Assembly (NCBI RefSeq): GCF_000372525.1
Contig: NZ_AQUR01000106.1
Location: 124,001-188,000 of the forward strand
DNA: 64,000 nt
Origin: Cupriavidus neocaledonicus
GTDB taxonomy: Bacteria > Pseudomonadota > Gammaproteobacteria > Burkholderiales > Burkholderiaceae
Direction of reading: 5' to 3'
A model generated the notes under the pieces. The model was not told where the DNA came from, made no database searches, and saw only the letters and a program-made list of their open reading frames with translations. Both the position numbers and the translations under genes were made by a program. The first letter of the stretch is position 1. Each line of letters begins with the position of its first letter. Positions 8,375-16,294 of the stretch are shown one piece after another.

Positions 8375-10738
8375 ATGAAAACCCAGAAGACCTCGTCGTT
8401 CCCGTCGCGGCTGCGTCCGGCCAGCGCGGTGGTGTTGTCCCTGTTTGCCAGCGTGAATGCGTGGGGAGCGTCCGGCGCTTCCGCCGCTTCCGCGCTGGTT
8501 GCCGAAGTCGAGTTCAACGACACCTTCCTGCAGCAGCCGGGCGGGGTGCGCATCGACGTCAGCCGCTTCAACAAGGGCAACGTGGCCTTGCCGGGCACCT
8601 ATCGCGCAGAACTCTACGTGAACGAGGTCTGGCTGGGGCGGACCGAGGCGACGCTGCGCCAGGTCGGCGACGACTCCCGCAATGTGCAGCCCTGCTTCGA
8701 CCGCGCCGCGGTCGAGCGCATCGGCATCGACCTGGCGAAGCTGTCGCCGGAGGCCACGGCGAAGCTGGTGGCGGGCTGCGTGGCGCTGCCCGAGCTGGTG
8801 GCCGATGCCAGCGCCAGTTTCGACAACGGCGAGCAACGGCTCGATGTGTCGGTACCGCAGATTGCCATGTCGCGCACCGCGCGCGGTTATGTCGATCCCA
8901 AGTACTGGGACGAAGGCGTCACCGCGGCGCGGCTGCAGTACAACGCCAACGTCTACCATTCGGATGCGGGCGGGCTGTCGACCACGCAGAGCTACGTCGG
9001 GCTGAACGCCGGCTTCAACTTCGGTGGCTGGCGCTTCCGCCATGTCGGCAACCTGACCCATGGCGACCTCGAAGGCAGCCGCTACCAGAGCGTGCAGACC
9101 AGCCTGCAGCGCTCGCTGGCGCCGATCCGCAGCCAGCTGGTGATCGGCGAGGCCTATACGGACGGGGCCCTGTTCGACAGCTTCGGGTTTCGCGGCGTGC
9201 AGGTCGCCAGCGACGACCGCATGTATCCGGAATCGCAACGCGGCTATGCACCGGTGGTGCGCGGCATTGCCAACAGCAATGCCCGGGTGCAGGTGCGCCA
9301 GGGCGGCAACATCATCTACGAAACCACGGTCGCGCCAGGCGCGTTCGAGATCACCGACCTGTATCCGACCGGCTATGGCGGCGACCTGGAACTGGTGATC
9401 ACCGAAGCTGACGGCAGCGTGCGCACCTCGCGCCTGCCCTTTGCCGCGGCCGTCAATGCGCTGCGTCCGGGCATCACGCGCTACAGCCTTACCGTGGGGC
9501 AGTACCGCAATGTCGCGCTCCATAGCCGGCCGATGATGATGCAGGCCACGGTCCAGCACGGCATCAGCAATATGGTGACGGGCTACGGCGGCTTTATCGT
9601 GGCGCAGGACTACACCGCGGTGCTCGGCGGCGGAGCGCTGAACACCGACCTGGGCGCCTTCGGTGCCGACATCACGCAGGCCTGGACCACCCTGGACGCC
9701 GGCAACCGCAGCGGCCAGAGCCTGCGGCTGTCTTACAGCAAGCTGGTGGCGCCGACCAACACCAACCTGACGCTGGCTGCCTACCGTTATTCCAGCAGCG
9801 GCTACCTCGGCATGGCCGATGCCATGGCGCTGCGCGACCTCGAACAGCGCGGCATGGCCGCGGGCATGTTCATGGGCGGGATCCAGCGCGGGCGGCTGCA
9901 GATGACCATCAACCAGATGCTGCCGCAGGGCTACGGCTCGTTCTACCTGACCGGATCCACGCAGAACTACTGGAACCGCAGCGGTAGCGACACCCAGTTC
10001 CAGGCGGGCTACAACAACAGCTACAAGCGCATCAACTACGGCATCTCGGCATCGCGCCAGTTCAACGTCAACGCCGGCAAATGGGATAACCGGGTGATGC
10101 TCACGGTGGGCATTCCGCTGGGCCGGGGCCAGCATGCGCCGTACTCGATGACCAGCCTGTCCCACGACTCCACTGGCGGCACCTCGCTGCAGGAATCGGT
10201 GACCGGCACGCTCGGCGATGACAACGCCTTCACCTACGGCGTCAATGCCGGCTACACCGGCGGCGGCAACAGCACCGACACCGCCATGGCCGGCGCCAAC
10301 GTCGGCTATGTGTCGCCCTTCGCCACGGTCACCGCCAGCGCCAGCAAGGGGCGCAATTACTCGCAGGCCGGTTTCGGCATCAGCGGCGGCATCGTTGCCT
10401 ATGCCGGCGGGGTGGCATTCACGCCGATGCCCGGCGACACCATGGCCATTGTCGAGGCCGCCGACGCCGCGGGCGCGCGCGTGGCCAATGGCAGCGGCCT
10501 GCGGGTGGACCCGTGGGGCCACGCCCTCGTGCCGAGCCTGACCCCGTTCTCCCGCAACCAGATCGAGATCGATCCCAAGGGGCTGCCCATCAGCGTGGCG
10601 CTGAAGACCACGCAGCAGAACACGGCACCCACCGCGGGCGCCATCGTGAAGATGAAGTTCGAGACCGACAACCCCGGGCGCGCCGCGATCCTGCGTGCCA
10701 TGGGCCCGGATGGGGCGCCGCTGCCGTTCGGGGCCTAG
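8375..10738 (+). CDS. fimbrial usher, stopped early by in-frame TAG
   Basis: Outer-membrane assembly platform (FimD/PapC family) that secretes and polymerises pilins. Seen: signal peptide, N-terminal domain beginning AEVEFNDTFLQQP, barrel with a plug region, and the start of the C-terminal domain (RVDPWGHALVPSLTPFSRN, then PTAGAIVKMKF). The frame ends at codon 788 (TAG) after LPFGA. Translation of the same frame beyond TAG continues for 72 codons with clear usher C-terminal sequence, so a GAG-to-TAG change is the simple explanation. Without readthrough the second C-terminal plug-interacting domain is lost and the usher is probably non-functional. Confidence 0.9.
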   Translation: MKTQKTSSFPSRLRPASAVVLSLFASVNAWGASGASAASALVAEVEFNDTFLQQPGGVRIDVSRFNKGNVALPGTYRAELYVNEVWLGRTEATLRQVGDDSRNVQPCFDRAAVERIGIDLAKLSPEATAKLVAGCVALPELVADASASFDNGEQRLDVSVPQIAMSRTARGYVDPKYWDEGVTAARLQYNANVYHSDAGGLSTTQSYVGLNAGFNFGGWRFRHVGNLTHGDLEGSRYQSVQTSLQRSLAPIRSQLVIGEAYTDGALFDSFGFRGVQVASDDRMYPESQRGYAPVVRGIANSNARVQVRQGGNIIYETTVAPGAFEITDLYPTGYGGDLELVITEADGSVRTSRLPFAAAVNALRPGITRYSLTVGQYRNVALHSRPMMMQATVQHGISNMVTGYGGFIVAQDYTAVLGGGALNTDLGAFGADITQAWTTLDAGNRSGQSLRLSYSKLVAPTNTNLTLAAYRYSSSGYLGMADAMALRDLEQRGMAAGMFMGGIQRGRLQMTINQMLPQGYGSFYLTGSTQNYWNRSGSDTQFQAGYNNSYKRINYGISASRQFNVNAGKWDNRVMLTVGIPLGRGQHAPYSMTSLSHDSTGGTSLQESVTGTLGDDNAFTYGVNAGYTGGGNSTDTAMAGANVGYVSPFATVTASASKGRNYSQAGFGISGGIVAYAGGVAFTPMPGDTMAIVEAADAAGARVANGSGLRVDPWGHALVPSLTPFSRNQIEIDPKGLPISVALKTTQQNTAPTAGAIVKMKFETDNPGRAAILRAMGPDGAPLPFGA

Positions 10739-10957
10739 GTCACGGACGCGCAGGGCCAGGCGGTCGGCACCGTGGGGCAGGGCGGACGCATCATCGTGCG
10801 CGGGCTGAAGCAGGACAGCGGCGAACTGCTGGTCAAATGGGGCAGCGATGCGAAATCCTCGTGCGCACTGCGCTATGCGCTCCCGCCGGAAACGGCGCGC
10901 CCGGCCAACGCGCTGGCGGTGCTTGACGCGGAATGCGGGGCATCGGCGGCGCGCTAA
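10739..10957 (+). pseudogene. usher C-terminal domain cut off by amber codon
   Basis: In the same frame as the usher immediately after its TAG. It reads VTDAQGQAVGTVGQGG, then GELLVKWG, a Cys pair (SSCALRY and DAECG) and ends at a TAA. This is the standard last domain of FimD-type ushers, including the conserved GQGG segment and paired cysteines. There is no own ribosome site, so it is unlikely to be made separately. Total intact length would be 860 aa, normal for the family. Confidence 0.85.
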
Positions 10958-11125
10958 GCCGGGGATGACATCGGCCATGGTCCGCCAGCCGCCGCGACAT
11001 GGCGGCGGGCCGGGAAGCGCCGCCATGTTGATGCATAATCCCTAGGCAATTCCCCAGCCATCGGGCACGGGCGAGGCCCGCTTCCCGAGCGACGTCAGGC
11101 AGGTTGCTGAGAAGGAGCTTCGCCA

Positions 11126-14100
11126 ATGCCCAATTGGCTGTCTCGCGCAAACAGGCAGTTTCCCGGTCGCCTTCTCGCCGTCGTTGCCGCCCTGCTGATC
11201 GTGGTCATCAGCGGCTGCCTCGCCTTGTTTCTGCACAGCCGGTTCGAGCGCGTCGTCTGGGAGCAGGCATGGGCCGCGCGCCAGCACTTTGGCGCCGTGC
11301 TGGCGGCCAAGGCTACCCACGAGTACTTTATCCGGCGCATGGCCGAGATCACCGGGCCCGAATACCGGCTGGTGCGCAGCGACCGGCCCGCAACCCAGCT
11401 TGAAGCCATGCTGATGGCCGTGCCTGCGGGCAGTGCGCGCGCGGTCGAATTGCCCGGGCTGATCAATCCCGCCACCCTGTTGCGCGGCGCGCCGGTGCCG
11501 GGCGCGGACCGCTCCGCGGCGGTGTCGCACATCATCCGCTTTGCCATGTTCGAGCGCGCGTACTGGGGCACGGCGCCGCAGGGCGTGCGCTCGGTGTTTC
11601 TGATGGCGGACGGCAGCGAGGCGCTGGTGACCCCCGCGCTGCCGGCGGCGCAGCCGCTGAGCGGGCCGCTGGTTGCCGATGCCGTCAGCAACTGGGCCAA
11701 GGCGCTGGCGCGCCGGTCGCGCGAGGCGCGGGCCGCTACGCCGGCAGGCACGCCGCTGTGGGCCGGCCCCTACGCGGGCCTGATCGGTGAGGAACCGATG
11801 CTGAGCTGTTTCCTGCCCGTTCGCAACGCCACGGGAGCGCTGCTCGGCTATACCGCCACCGCCATTCCGATCCACGCCCTGATGGGCGACGTCGGCCAGT
11901 CGGGCGCCACGCAAGCGGCGCAGCGGGGATCGGGCAGGCGCGCGGTGTTGTTCGATGAGCGTGGCAAGCTGCTGTTCCAGGGCCGCGATGCCGGCTGGTT
12001 GCGCACCCAGGCCCTGAGCGAGCGGATCGCGCGCGAGCTGGCAGCCGGCGAGCTGGGCGTGGCCTTCTGGTTCGAGCAAGGCAGCCTGATGATCGGCAGC
12101 CTGGCGCGCGACCAGGGCTGGCGCGCGGTCTATGCCTACCCGCTGTCGCAAGGCCTGGCCGACCACGGGGTGGCGCTGGCGGCGGCGCTGCTGCTCTACG
12201 CGCTCGGCGTCGCCGCGGTGCTGCAAGGCGCGCATATGGTGCGGCGCCGGGTGCTGGTGCCGATGCAGCGCAACGCCGAGCGCATCGAGGACAGCGAGCG
12301 CTTCAACCGCACCGTGATGCAGGCCGCGCCGGTGGGCCTGCGCGTGGTGCGTACCGCCGACGCGCATGTGCGCGCCGAGAACGCACTGGCTGCGCAATGG
12401 CTGCCGCTCGATGCGCGCACGCAAGGCCGGCCATGGCTGGACGCGATCCTGGCGCGGCGCGGCGAAACGCCCGTGCGGCTGGAGGTGCGGGTGCCGGCGG
12501 GCGCCGATGGCGCGCGCGACGTGCTGGTGGTCGGCTGCCGTACCCGCTTCGAAGGCGAAGACGTGCTGCTGTGCGCGATCCATGACGTCACCGAAGAACG
12601 CGAGGCGCACCGCAAGCTGGCCCGCGCGCGCCAGCTTGCCGACGAGGCCGGGGCCGCCAGATTGCGCTTCCTGGCCACCATGAGCCATGAAATCCGCACG
12701 CCGTTGTACGGCATGCTGGGCACGCTGGAACTGCTGTCGCTGACCAGCCTCGCGCACAGCCAGCGCGAGATGCTGTCGACCATCCAGTCTTCGTCACAGG
12801 TGCTGCTGCAGATCCTGGACGACCTGCTTGACTACTCGCGCGCCGAAGCGGGCCAGATGCATCTGGACAGCGTGCCGTTCGATCCGGTCGACCTGCTCGA
12901 GTCGACAGTGCGGGCGCACGCGCCGATCGCGCTGCAAAAGGGGCTTGTGCTGTCGTGCTATCCGGAGCCGAGCCTGCCGTGCCTGGCCGGCGACCCGGTG
13001 CGGGTGCGCCAGATCATCGGCAACCTGCTCGGCAATGCGCTGAAGTTCACCGCCACAGGCCATGTCATCGTGCGCCTGGGGCGTGCGCCGCGCGGCGCGG
13101 GAACCGCTGTGCCGGAGGCTACCGACACGGCCGGCAGGATCACGATCCAGCTCGAGGTGGCGGACACCGGGCCGGGCATCGCGCCCGAGGTACAGGACAA
13201 GCTGTTCGAGCCCTTCGTGCAGGCCGACCCGTCCACCGCCAGGCGGTATGGCGGGACGGGCCTGGGCTTGTCGATCTGCCGGCGGCTGGCGGCGCTGATG
13301 GATGGCAGCGTTGCCGTGCACAGCGAGCCCGGCAAGGGCAGCGTGTTCCGGGTCTTGCTGCGGCTGCCGCAGGCGGGGCCGCGCGCGGCGCTGGAGCCGG
13401 TGCTGCCGCCGGTGGCCGTGCTGACCGAAGATGACGAGATCCGCAACCATGCCATCGCCGCGCTGCGCGCGACCGGCTGCGACGCGATCGCCTGCGAAGG
13501 GCCGGCGCCGCAACCCGGCATGGTGCTGTTCGTCGCCACCCGCCGTATCGCCGCCATCCCGCAGGGCTATGCCGGCGTGGTGTTCGGACGCGCCGATGGC
13601 CCGGCCGAGCCGCAGCTCGCCGGCGGCAGCTGGGTGGTCAACGCCTATCACCAGGCCGGCATCCTGCGCGCGCTGTGCCGGGCCGCTGGCATGACGCCGG
13701 CAAGCGCGTCGCCGGTGGCGACGGCAGCCGATCCCGTGCCGCAGCTGGGCCTGGAGATCCTGGTGGTCGACGACCATCCCTACAACCGGCTGTTGATGCA
13801 GCAGCAGCTCGGCCGCCTGGGCTGCCGCGCCACGCTGGCGAGCGGTGGCGAAGAAGCGCTGGCGCTGTGGCAGCAGCGCGGGTTTGATCTCGTGCTGACC
13901 GATGTCCACATGCCCGGCATGGACGGCAACGAACTCAGCCGCAGGCTGCGCGCGCAAGGGGTAAGCGTGCCGATCGTCGGGCTGACCGCGAGCATCGCGC
14001 AAGGCGAGGCGGAGCGCTGCCTGGAAGCCGGCATGGATCGATACCTGTCCAAGCCGGTCTTGCTCGGCCCCCTGGCCGAGTGCCTGCGGGCGGTGCTGCC

Positions 14101-14518
14101 GGCGCATGCAGCCGGGCCGGCGCAATCAGCCGACGACGAAGCCGGCTTGCCGCGGCCCCCGGACAGCGCCGCCGGCGTGGCGCTGCTGGCGCATACCATG
14201 CGCGAAGATTTCGCGGCGCTGTCCGCCGCCGCGCGCAGTGGGGAATGGAAGGCGATCCGCCATCACGCGCATCGCATGCGCGGCGCCATGGCGCTGGCCG
14301 AAGACGGCGAAGAAATCGTAGTGCTGTGCCGGGAACTCGAACTGGAGGTGGCCCAGGCGCAGGAGGCCGTGCAGGCCCATGTCGACAACCTCGCCTTGTA
14401 CCTTGCAGCGTACTTTGACGGAACCGACGATCCGCCATGTCACCAGACAGGCAGCCAGAACGGCAACAAGAACAGCGGCCAGAGCGGCCTTCCCGGCGAT
14501 TGGCGGAGTACTATTTAA
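11126..14518 (+). CDS. hybrid sensor kinase, BvgS/RcsC-like (first)
   Basis: 1130-aa membrane kinase for a multistep phosphorelay. Order seen: helix near residues 12-34, periplasmic region of about 320 residues, helix near 352-372, linker/PAS-like region, HisKA with H521 in ATMSHEIRTPL, HATPase (N-box NLLGNALKFT, DTGPGIA, GGTGLGLSICRR), a degenerate receiver-like stretch (about 760-860), a complete receiver with D926 in LVLTDVHMPGMDG and Lys in YLSKPV, and an HPt domain with H1049 in AHRMRGAM. AAGGAG precedes the ATG. The gene lies between the pilus operon and an RcsB-like regulator, its likely partner. The signal sensed is unknown. Confidence 0.92.
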   Translation: MPNWLSRANRQFPGRLLAVVAALLIVVISGCLALFLHSRFERVVWEQAWAARQHFGAVLAAKATHEYFIRRMAEITGPEYRLVRSDRPATQLEAMLMAVPAGSARAVELPGLINPATLLRGAPVPGADRSAAVSHIIRFAMFERAYWGTAPQGVRSVFLMADGSEALVTPALPAAQPLSGPLVADAVSNWAKALARRSREARAATPAGTPLWAGPYAGLIGEEPMLSCFLPVRNATGALLGYTATAIPIHALMGDVGQSGATQAAQRGSGRRAVLFDERGKLLFQGRDAGWLRTQALSERIARELAAGELGVAFWFEQGSLMIGSLARDQGWRAVYAYPLSQGLADHGVALAAALLLYALGVAAVLQGAHMVRRRVLVPMQRNAERIEDSERFNRTVMQAAPVGLRVVRTADAHVRAENALAAQWLPLDARTQGRPWLDAILARRGETPVRLEVRVPAGADGARDVLVVGCRTRFEGEDVLLCAIHDVTEEREAHRKLARARQLADEAGAARLRFLATMSHEIRTPLYGMLGTLELLSLTSLAHSQREMLSTIQSSSQVLLQILDDLLDYSRAEAGQMHLDSVPFDPVDLLESTVRAHAPIALQKGLVLSCYPEPSLPCLAGDPVRVRQIIGNLLGNALKFTATGHVIVRLGRAPRGAGTAVPEATDTAGRITIQLEVADTGPGIAPEVQDKLFEPFVQADPSTARRYGGTGLGLSICRRLAALMDGSVAVHSEPGKGSVFRVLLRLPQAGPRAALEPVLPPVAVLTEDDEIRNHAIAALRATGCDAIACEGPAPQPGMVLFVATRRIAAIPQGYAGVVFGRADGPAEPQLAGGSWVVNAYHQAGILRALCRAAGMTPASASPVATAADPVPQLGLEILVVDDHPYNRLLMQQQLGRLGCRATLASGGEEALALWQQRGFDLVLTDVHMPGMDGNELSRRLRAQGVSVPIVGLTASIAQGEAERCLEAGMDRYLSKPVLLGPLAECLRAVLPAHAAGPAQSADDEAGLPRPPDSAAGVALLAHTMREDFAALSAAARSGEWKAIRHHAHRMRGAMALAEDGEEIVVLCRELELEVAQAQEAVQAHVDNLALYLAAYFDGTDDPPCHQTGSQNGNKNSGQSGLPGDWRSTI

Positions 14519-14558
14519 GGAATACCTTAATTCGGGTTTTTCGGAAGACTCCTAATAT
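14516..14558 (+). promoter_or_regulatory. regulator promoter with RcsB-like box
   Basis: The dyad TAAGG-AATA-CCTTA (14516-14529; arms extend one T/A outward to 6 bp) begins within the stop codon of the upstream kinase. It abuts a -35-like TTCGGG (14531-14536), followed after 16 bases by -10 TAATAT (14553-14558). The regulator ATG lies about 90 bases further on. Autoregulation is inferred. Confidence 0.45.
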
Positions 14559-14650
14559 TCAAGTCAGCGAAGATGACCGGTATTGAATACCGGCTCAGTT
14601 CCGGCGGCGCATCGCGCCTAGTCACGGAACCGAAAAATCAGGGGGTAAGA

Positions 14651-15292
14651 ATGATCAAAATAATCATCGCCGATGACCACCCCGTGGTGCTGGACGGAAT
14701 GAGTCGCGTGCTGGCGCTCGAGGTAGGCATGCAGGTCGTGGGCAGCGCCACCAATTCGACGCAGCTGGTGGCGTTGCTCGAAAGCACCGACTGCGACGTC
14801 ATCGTCACCGATTATTCGATGCCCGGCGGGCAGTTTGGCGACGGCCTGCCGATGCTGCAGATGTTGCGGCGCCGCTATCCCACCACGCGCATCGTGGTCA
14901 TGACCATGCTGGATAATCCGGCGCTGATCCGCAATATCCAGAAGGTCGGCATTTCGGTGATCCTCAACAAGACCGATCCGGTCCAGGAACTGATTCCCGC
15001 GGTGCGCGCCGCGTTCAGCGGCTTGAGCTACCAGCCGGCGTCGGTGCGCGCCATCCTCGCCGCGGGCGGGCTCGATGAGCCGTCGCGCCGCCCGCTCCTT
15101 ACGCGGCGGGAACTCGAAGTGATCCGGCAATGCGCGGCCGGCGTGCCGGTCATCGAGATTGCGCGCCAGGCCAATCGCAGCAGCAAGACCATCAGCGCGC
15201 AAAAAAGCATTGCCATGAAGAAGCTGGGCCTGGCAAACGATTATGAGCTTTACGAATATGCCCGCACCAACGGCCTGCTTGGCGGCGCGTGA
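14651..15292 (+). CDS. RcsB-like LuxR-family response regulator
   Basis: 213-aa regulator. Receiver domain with acidic pair D8-D9, phosphoacceptor D54 in VIVTDYSMPGG, and Lys in VILNKTDP; C-terminal LuxR helix-turn-helix LTRRELEVIRQCAAGVPVIEIA followed by the TISAQKSIAMKKLG helix, which closely follows the RcsB pattern TISSQKKSAMMKLG. The QFGDGLPML stretch after the Asp also follows RcsB. Start chosen at ATG with GGGGG upstream. The preceding gene is a hybrid kinase with an HPt domain able to phosphorylate it. Probable targets include the adjacent pilus operon, by the shared promoter box (inference). Confidence 0.92.
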   Translation: MIKIIIADDHPVVLDGMSRVLALEVGMQVVGSATNSTQLVALLESTDCDVIVTDYSMPGGQFGDGLPMLQMLRRRYPTTRIVVMTMLDNPALIRNIQKVGISVILNKTDPVQELIPAVRAAFSGLSYQPASVRAILAAGGLDEPSRRPLLTRRELEVIRQCAAGVPVIEIARQANRSSKTISAQKSIAMKKLGLANDYELYEYARTNGLLGGA

Positions 15293-15301
15293 TAATCGCG
15301 G

Positions 15302-15356
15302 CCGCGTGGTAGCCGCGTGGTAGCCGCGTGGTAGCCGCGTAGGAGCCGCGTAGGAG
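15302..15356. repeat. 11-bp tandem repeat, five units
   Basis: Three copies of CCGCGTGGTAG followed by two of CCGCGTAGGAG, without gaps, starting nine bases after the upstream stop codon; a partial sixth unit follows. The period is close to one turn of B-DNA, and the array lies between two regulator genes. It could vary in copy number by slippage. Confidence 0.8.
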
Positions 15357-15508
15357 CCGCGGCTGCGTGGGCTGCCGGGTTTCCACCTTCTTTCCTCTCT
15401 CCTTCACCGCCGATTTCCGCGCGCGTGCTGACCGGTGCCGTGATTGCCGGCCTGCGCCCGACCGCGTGTGCGCTCGGCCGGCGCTGATCAGAAAATACCG
15501 CAGACATT

Positions 15509-15551
15509 TCAGGCTTGGCTGATTTCGAAAGCCAGGCGCATGGTCCATCCT
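15509..15551 (+). promoter_or_regulatory. possible promoter with RcsB-like box
   Basis: TCAGGCTTGGCTGA (15509-15522) is 12/14 identical to the box before the pilin gene, and the following TT is also shared. A poor -35 (TTTCGA, 15523-15528) abuts it, with CATCCT 17 bases later as a weak -10. The box similarity to the pilin promoter is stronger evidence than the promoter elements. Confidence 0.35.
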
Positions 15552-15584
15552 GAGACCGGGACAACGCTGGAGCGTAAAGCGGTC

Positions 15585-16241
15585 ATGGAAAAAATCCGGG
15601 TGATCGTCGCGGACTCGCAACCTGGCATGCGGCGATTGTTGGGCCGGCGGCTCGCGGCCAGCGCCTGCATCGAACTGGCCGGCCTGGTGGCGGACGAGCG
15701 CGGCCTGGTGCAGGCGCTGGGCCAAGGCGTTTGCGATGTGGTGGCGCTGCGGTTCCCGCTCGGCAACGACAACGATGCGCGTGCTGGCAGCTATGCCCGC
15801 CTCGGCGCGCGGCTGGCCGCGCTGGGGCGGCAACGCGTGGTCGCCATCGCCAATATCGCGGACCGCGCCGGCGTGCTGCAACTGATCAAGGATGGCTGCC
15901 GCAATGTCGTCACCGCCCGCGACCACGCCGACGAGGTCGTGAAGGCGGTGCGGATGGCACACCTGGAACTTGCCTCGGTCTCTGACATCGCCTGTGACCT
16001 GATCTGGGGCCGGCGCTGCCGCGGCCTGGGCGACTGCGACGATTGGGCAGAGCTGCTCACCACCCGCGAAAGCGAAGTGCTGCGGCTCTATCTGTCCGGC
16101 TTGTCCGTGACCGAAATCGCGGTGCGCACGGGGCGCACCGTCAAGACCATCAGTACGCAGAAGCAGAGCGTCATGCGCAAGGTCGGCGCCGACAACGACG
16201 TCGAGCTCGCCGCCTTTGCCATCCAGCGCGGCATGTTGTGA
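15585..16241 (+). CDS. LuxR-family regulator with degenerate receiver
   Basis: 218-aa homologue of the RcsB-like regulator upstream, but its receiver lacks key phosphorylation residues. By alignment the phosphoacceptor Asp is R56 (DVVALRFPL in place of VIVTDYSMP), one of the acidic pair is Ser (VADSQPG), and the conserved Lys is Ala (NVVTARDH). The LuxR helix-turn-helix is intact: LTTRESEVLRLYLSGLSVTEIA then TISTQKQSVMRKVG. It probably acts without phosphorylation, perhaps as a partner of the neighbouring regulators, as RcsA does for RcsB (inference). Start uncertain: an ATG 15 codons earlier is possible, but would lie ahead of the proposed transcription start. Confidence 0.85.
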   Translation: MEKIRVIVADSQPGMRRLLGRRLAASACIELAGLVADERGLVQALGQGVCDVVALRFPLGNDNDARAGSYARLGARLAALGRQRVVAIANIADRAGVLQLIKDGCRNVVTARDHADEVVKAVRMAHLELASVSDIACDLIWGRRCRGLGDCDDWAELLTTRESEVLRLYLSGLSVTEIAVRTGRTVKTISTQKQSVMRKVGADNDVELAAFAIQRGML

Positions 16242-16294
16242 GTCGCCCCGCACAGCGCGCGCCCGGGCCGGTCGACGTGATTACGAGGTAAGCA

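Noticed and set aside
8261..11026. A 921-codon open frame antisense to the usher
   Set aside because: High-GC codon bias leaves the opposite strand open; it has no domain, no ribosome site, and Ala/Arg/Gly/His-rich composition.
11095..11110. TCAGGCAGGTTGCTGA upstream of the first hybrid kinase as another RcsB-like box
   Set aside because: Its half-sites are two bases further apart than in the other boxes, and no -35/-10 pair follows in phase.
15302..15356. Tandem repeats considered as a CRISPR array
   Set aside because: Units are 11 bp without spacers and there are no cas genes.
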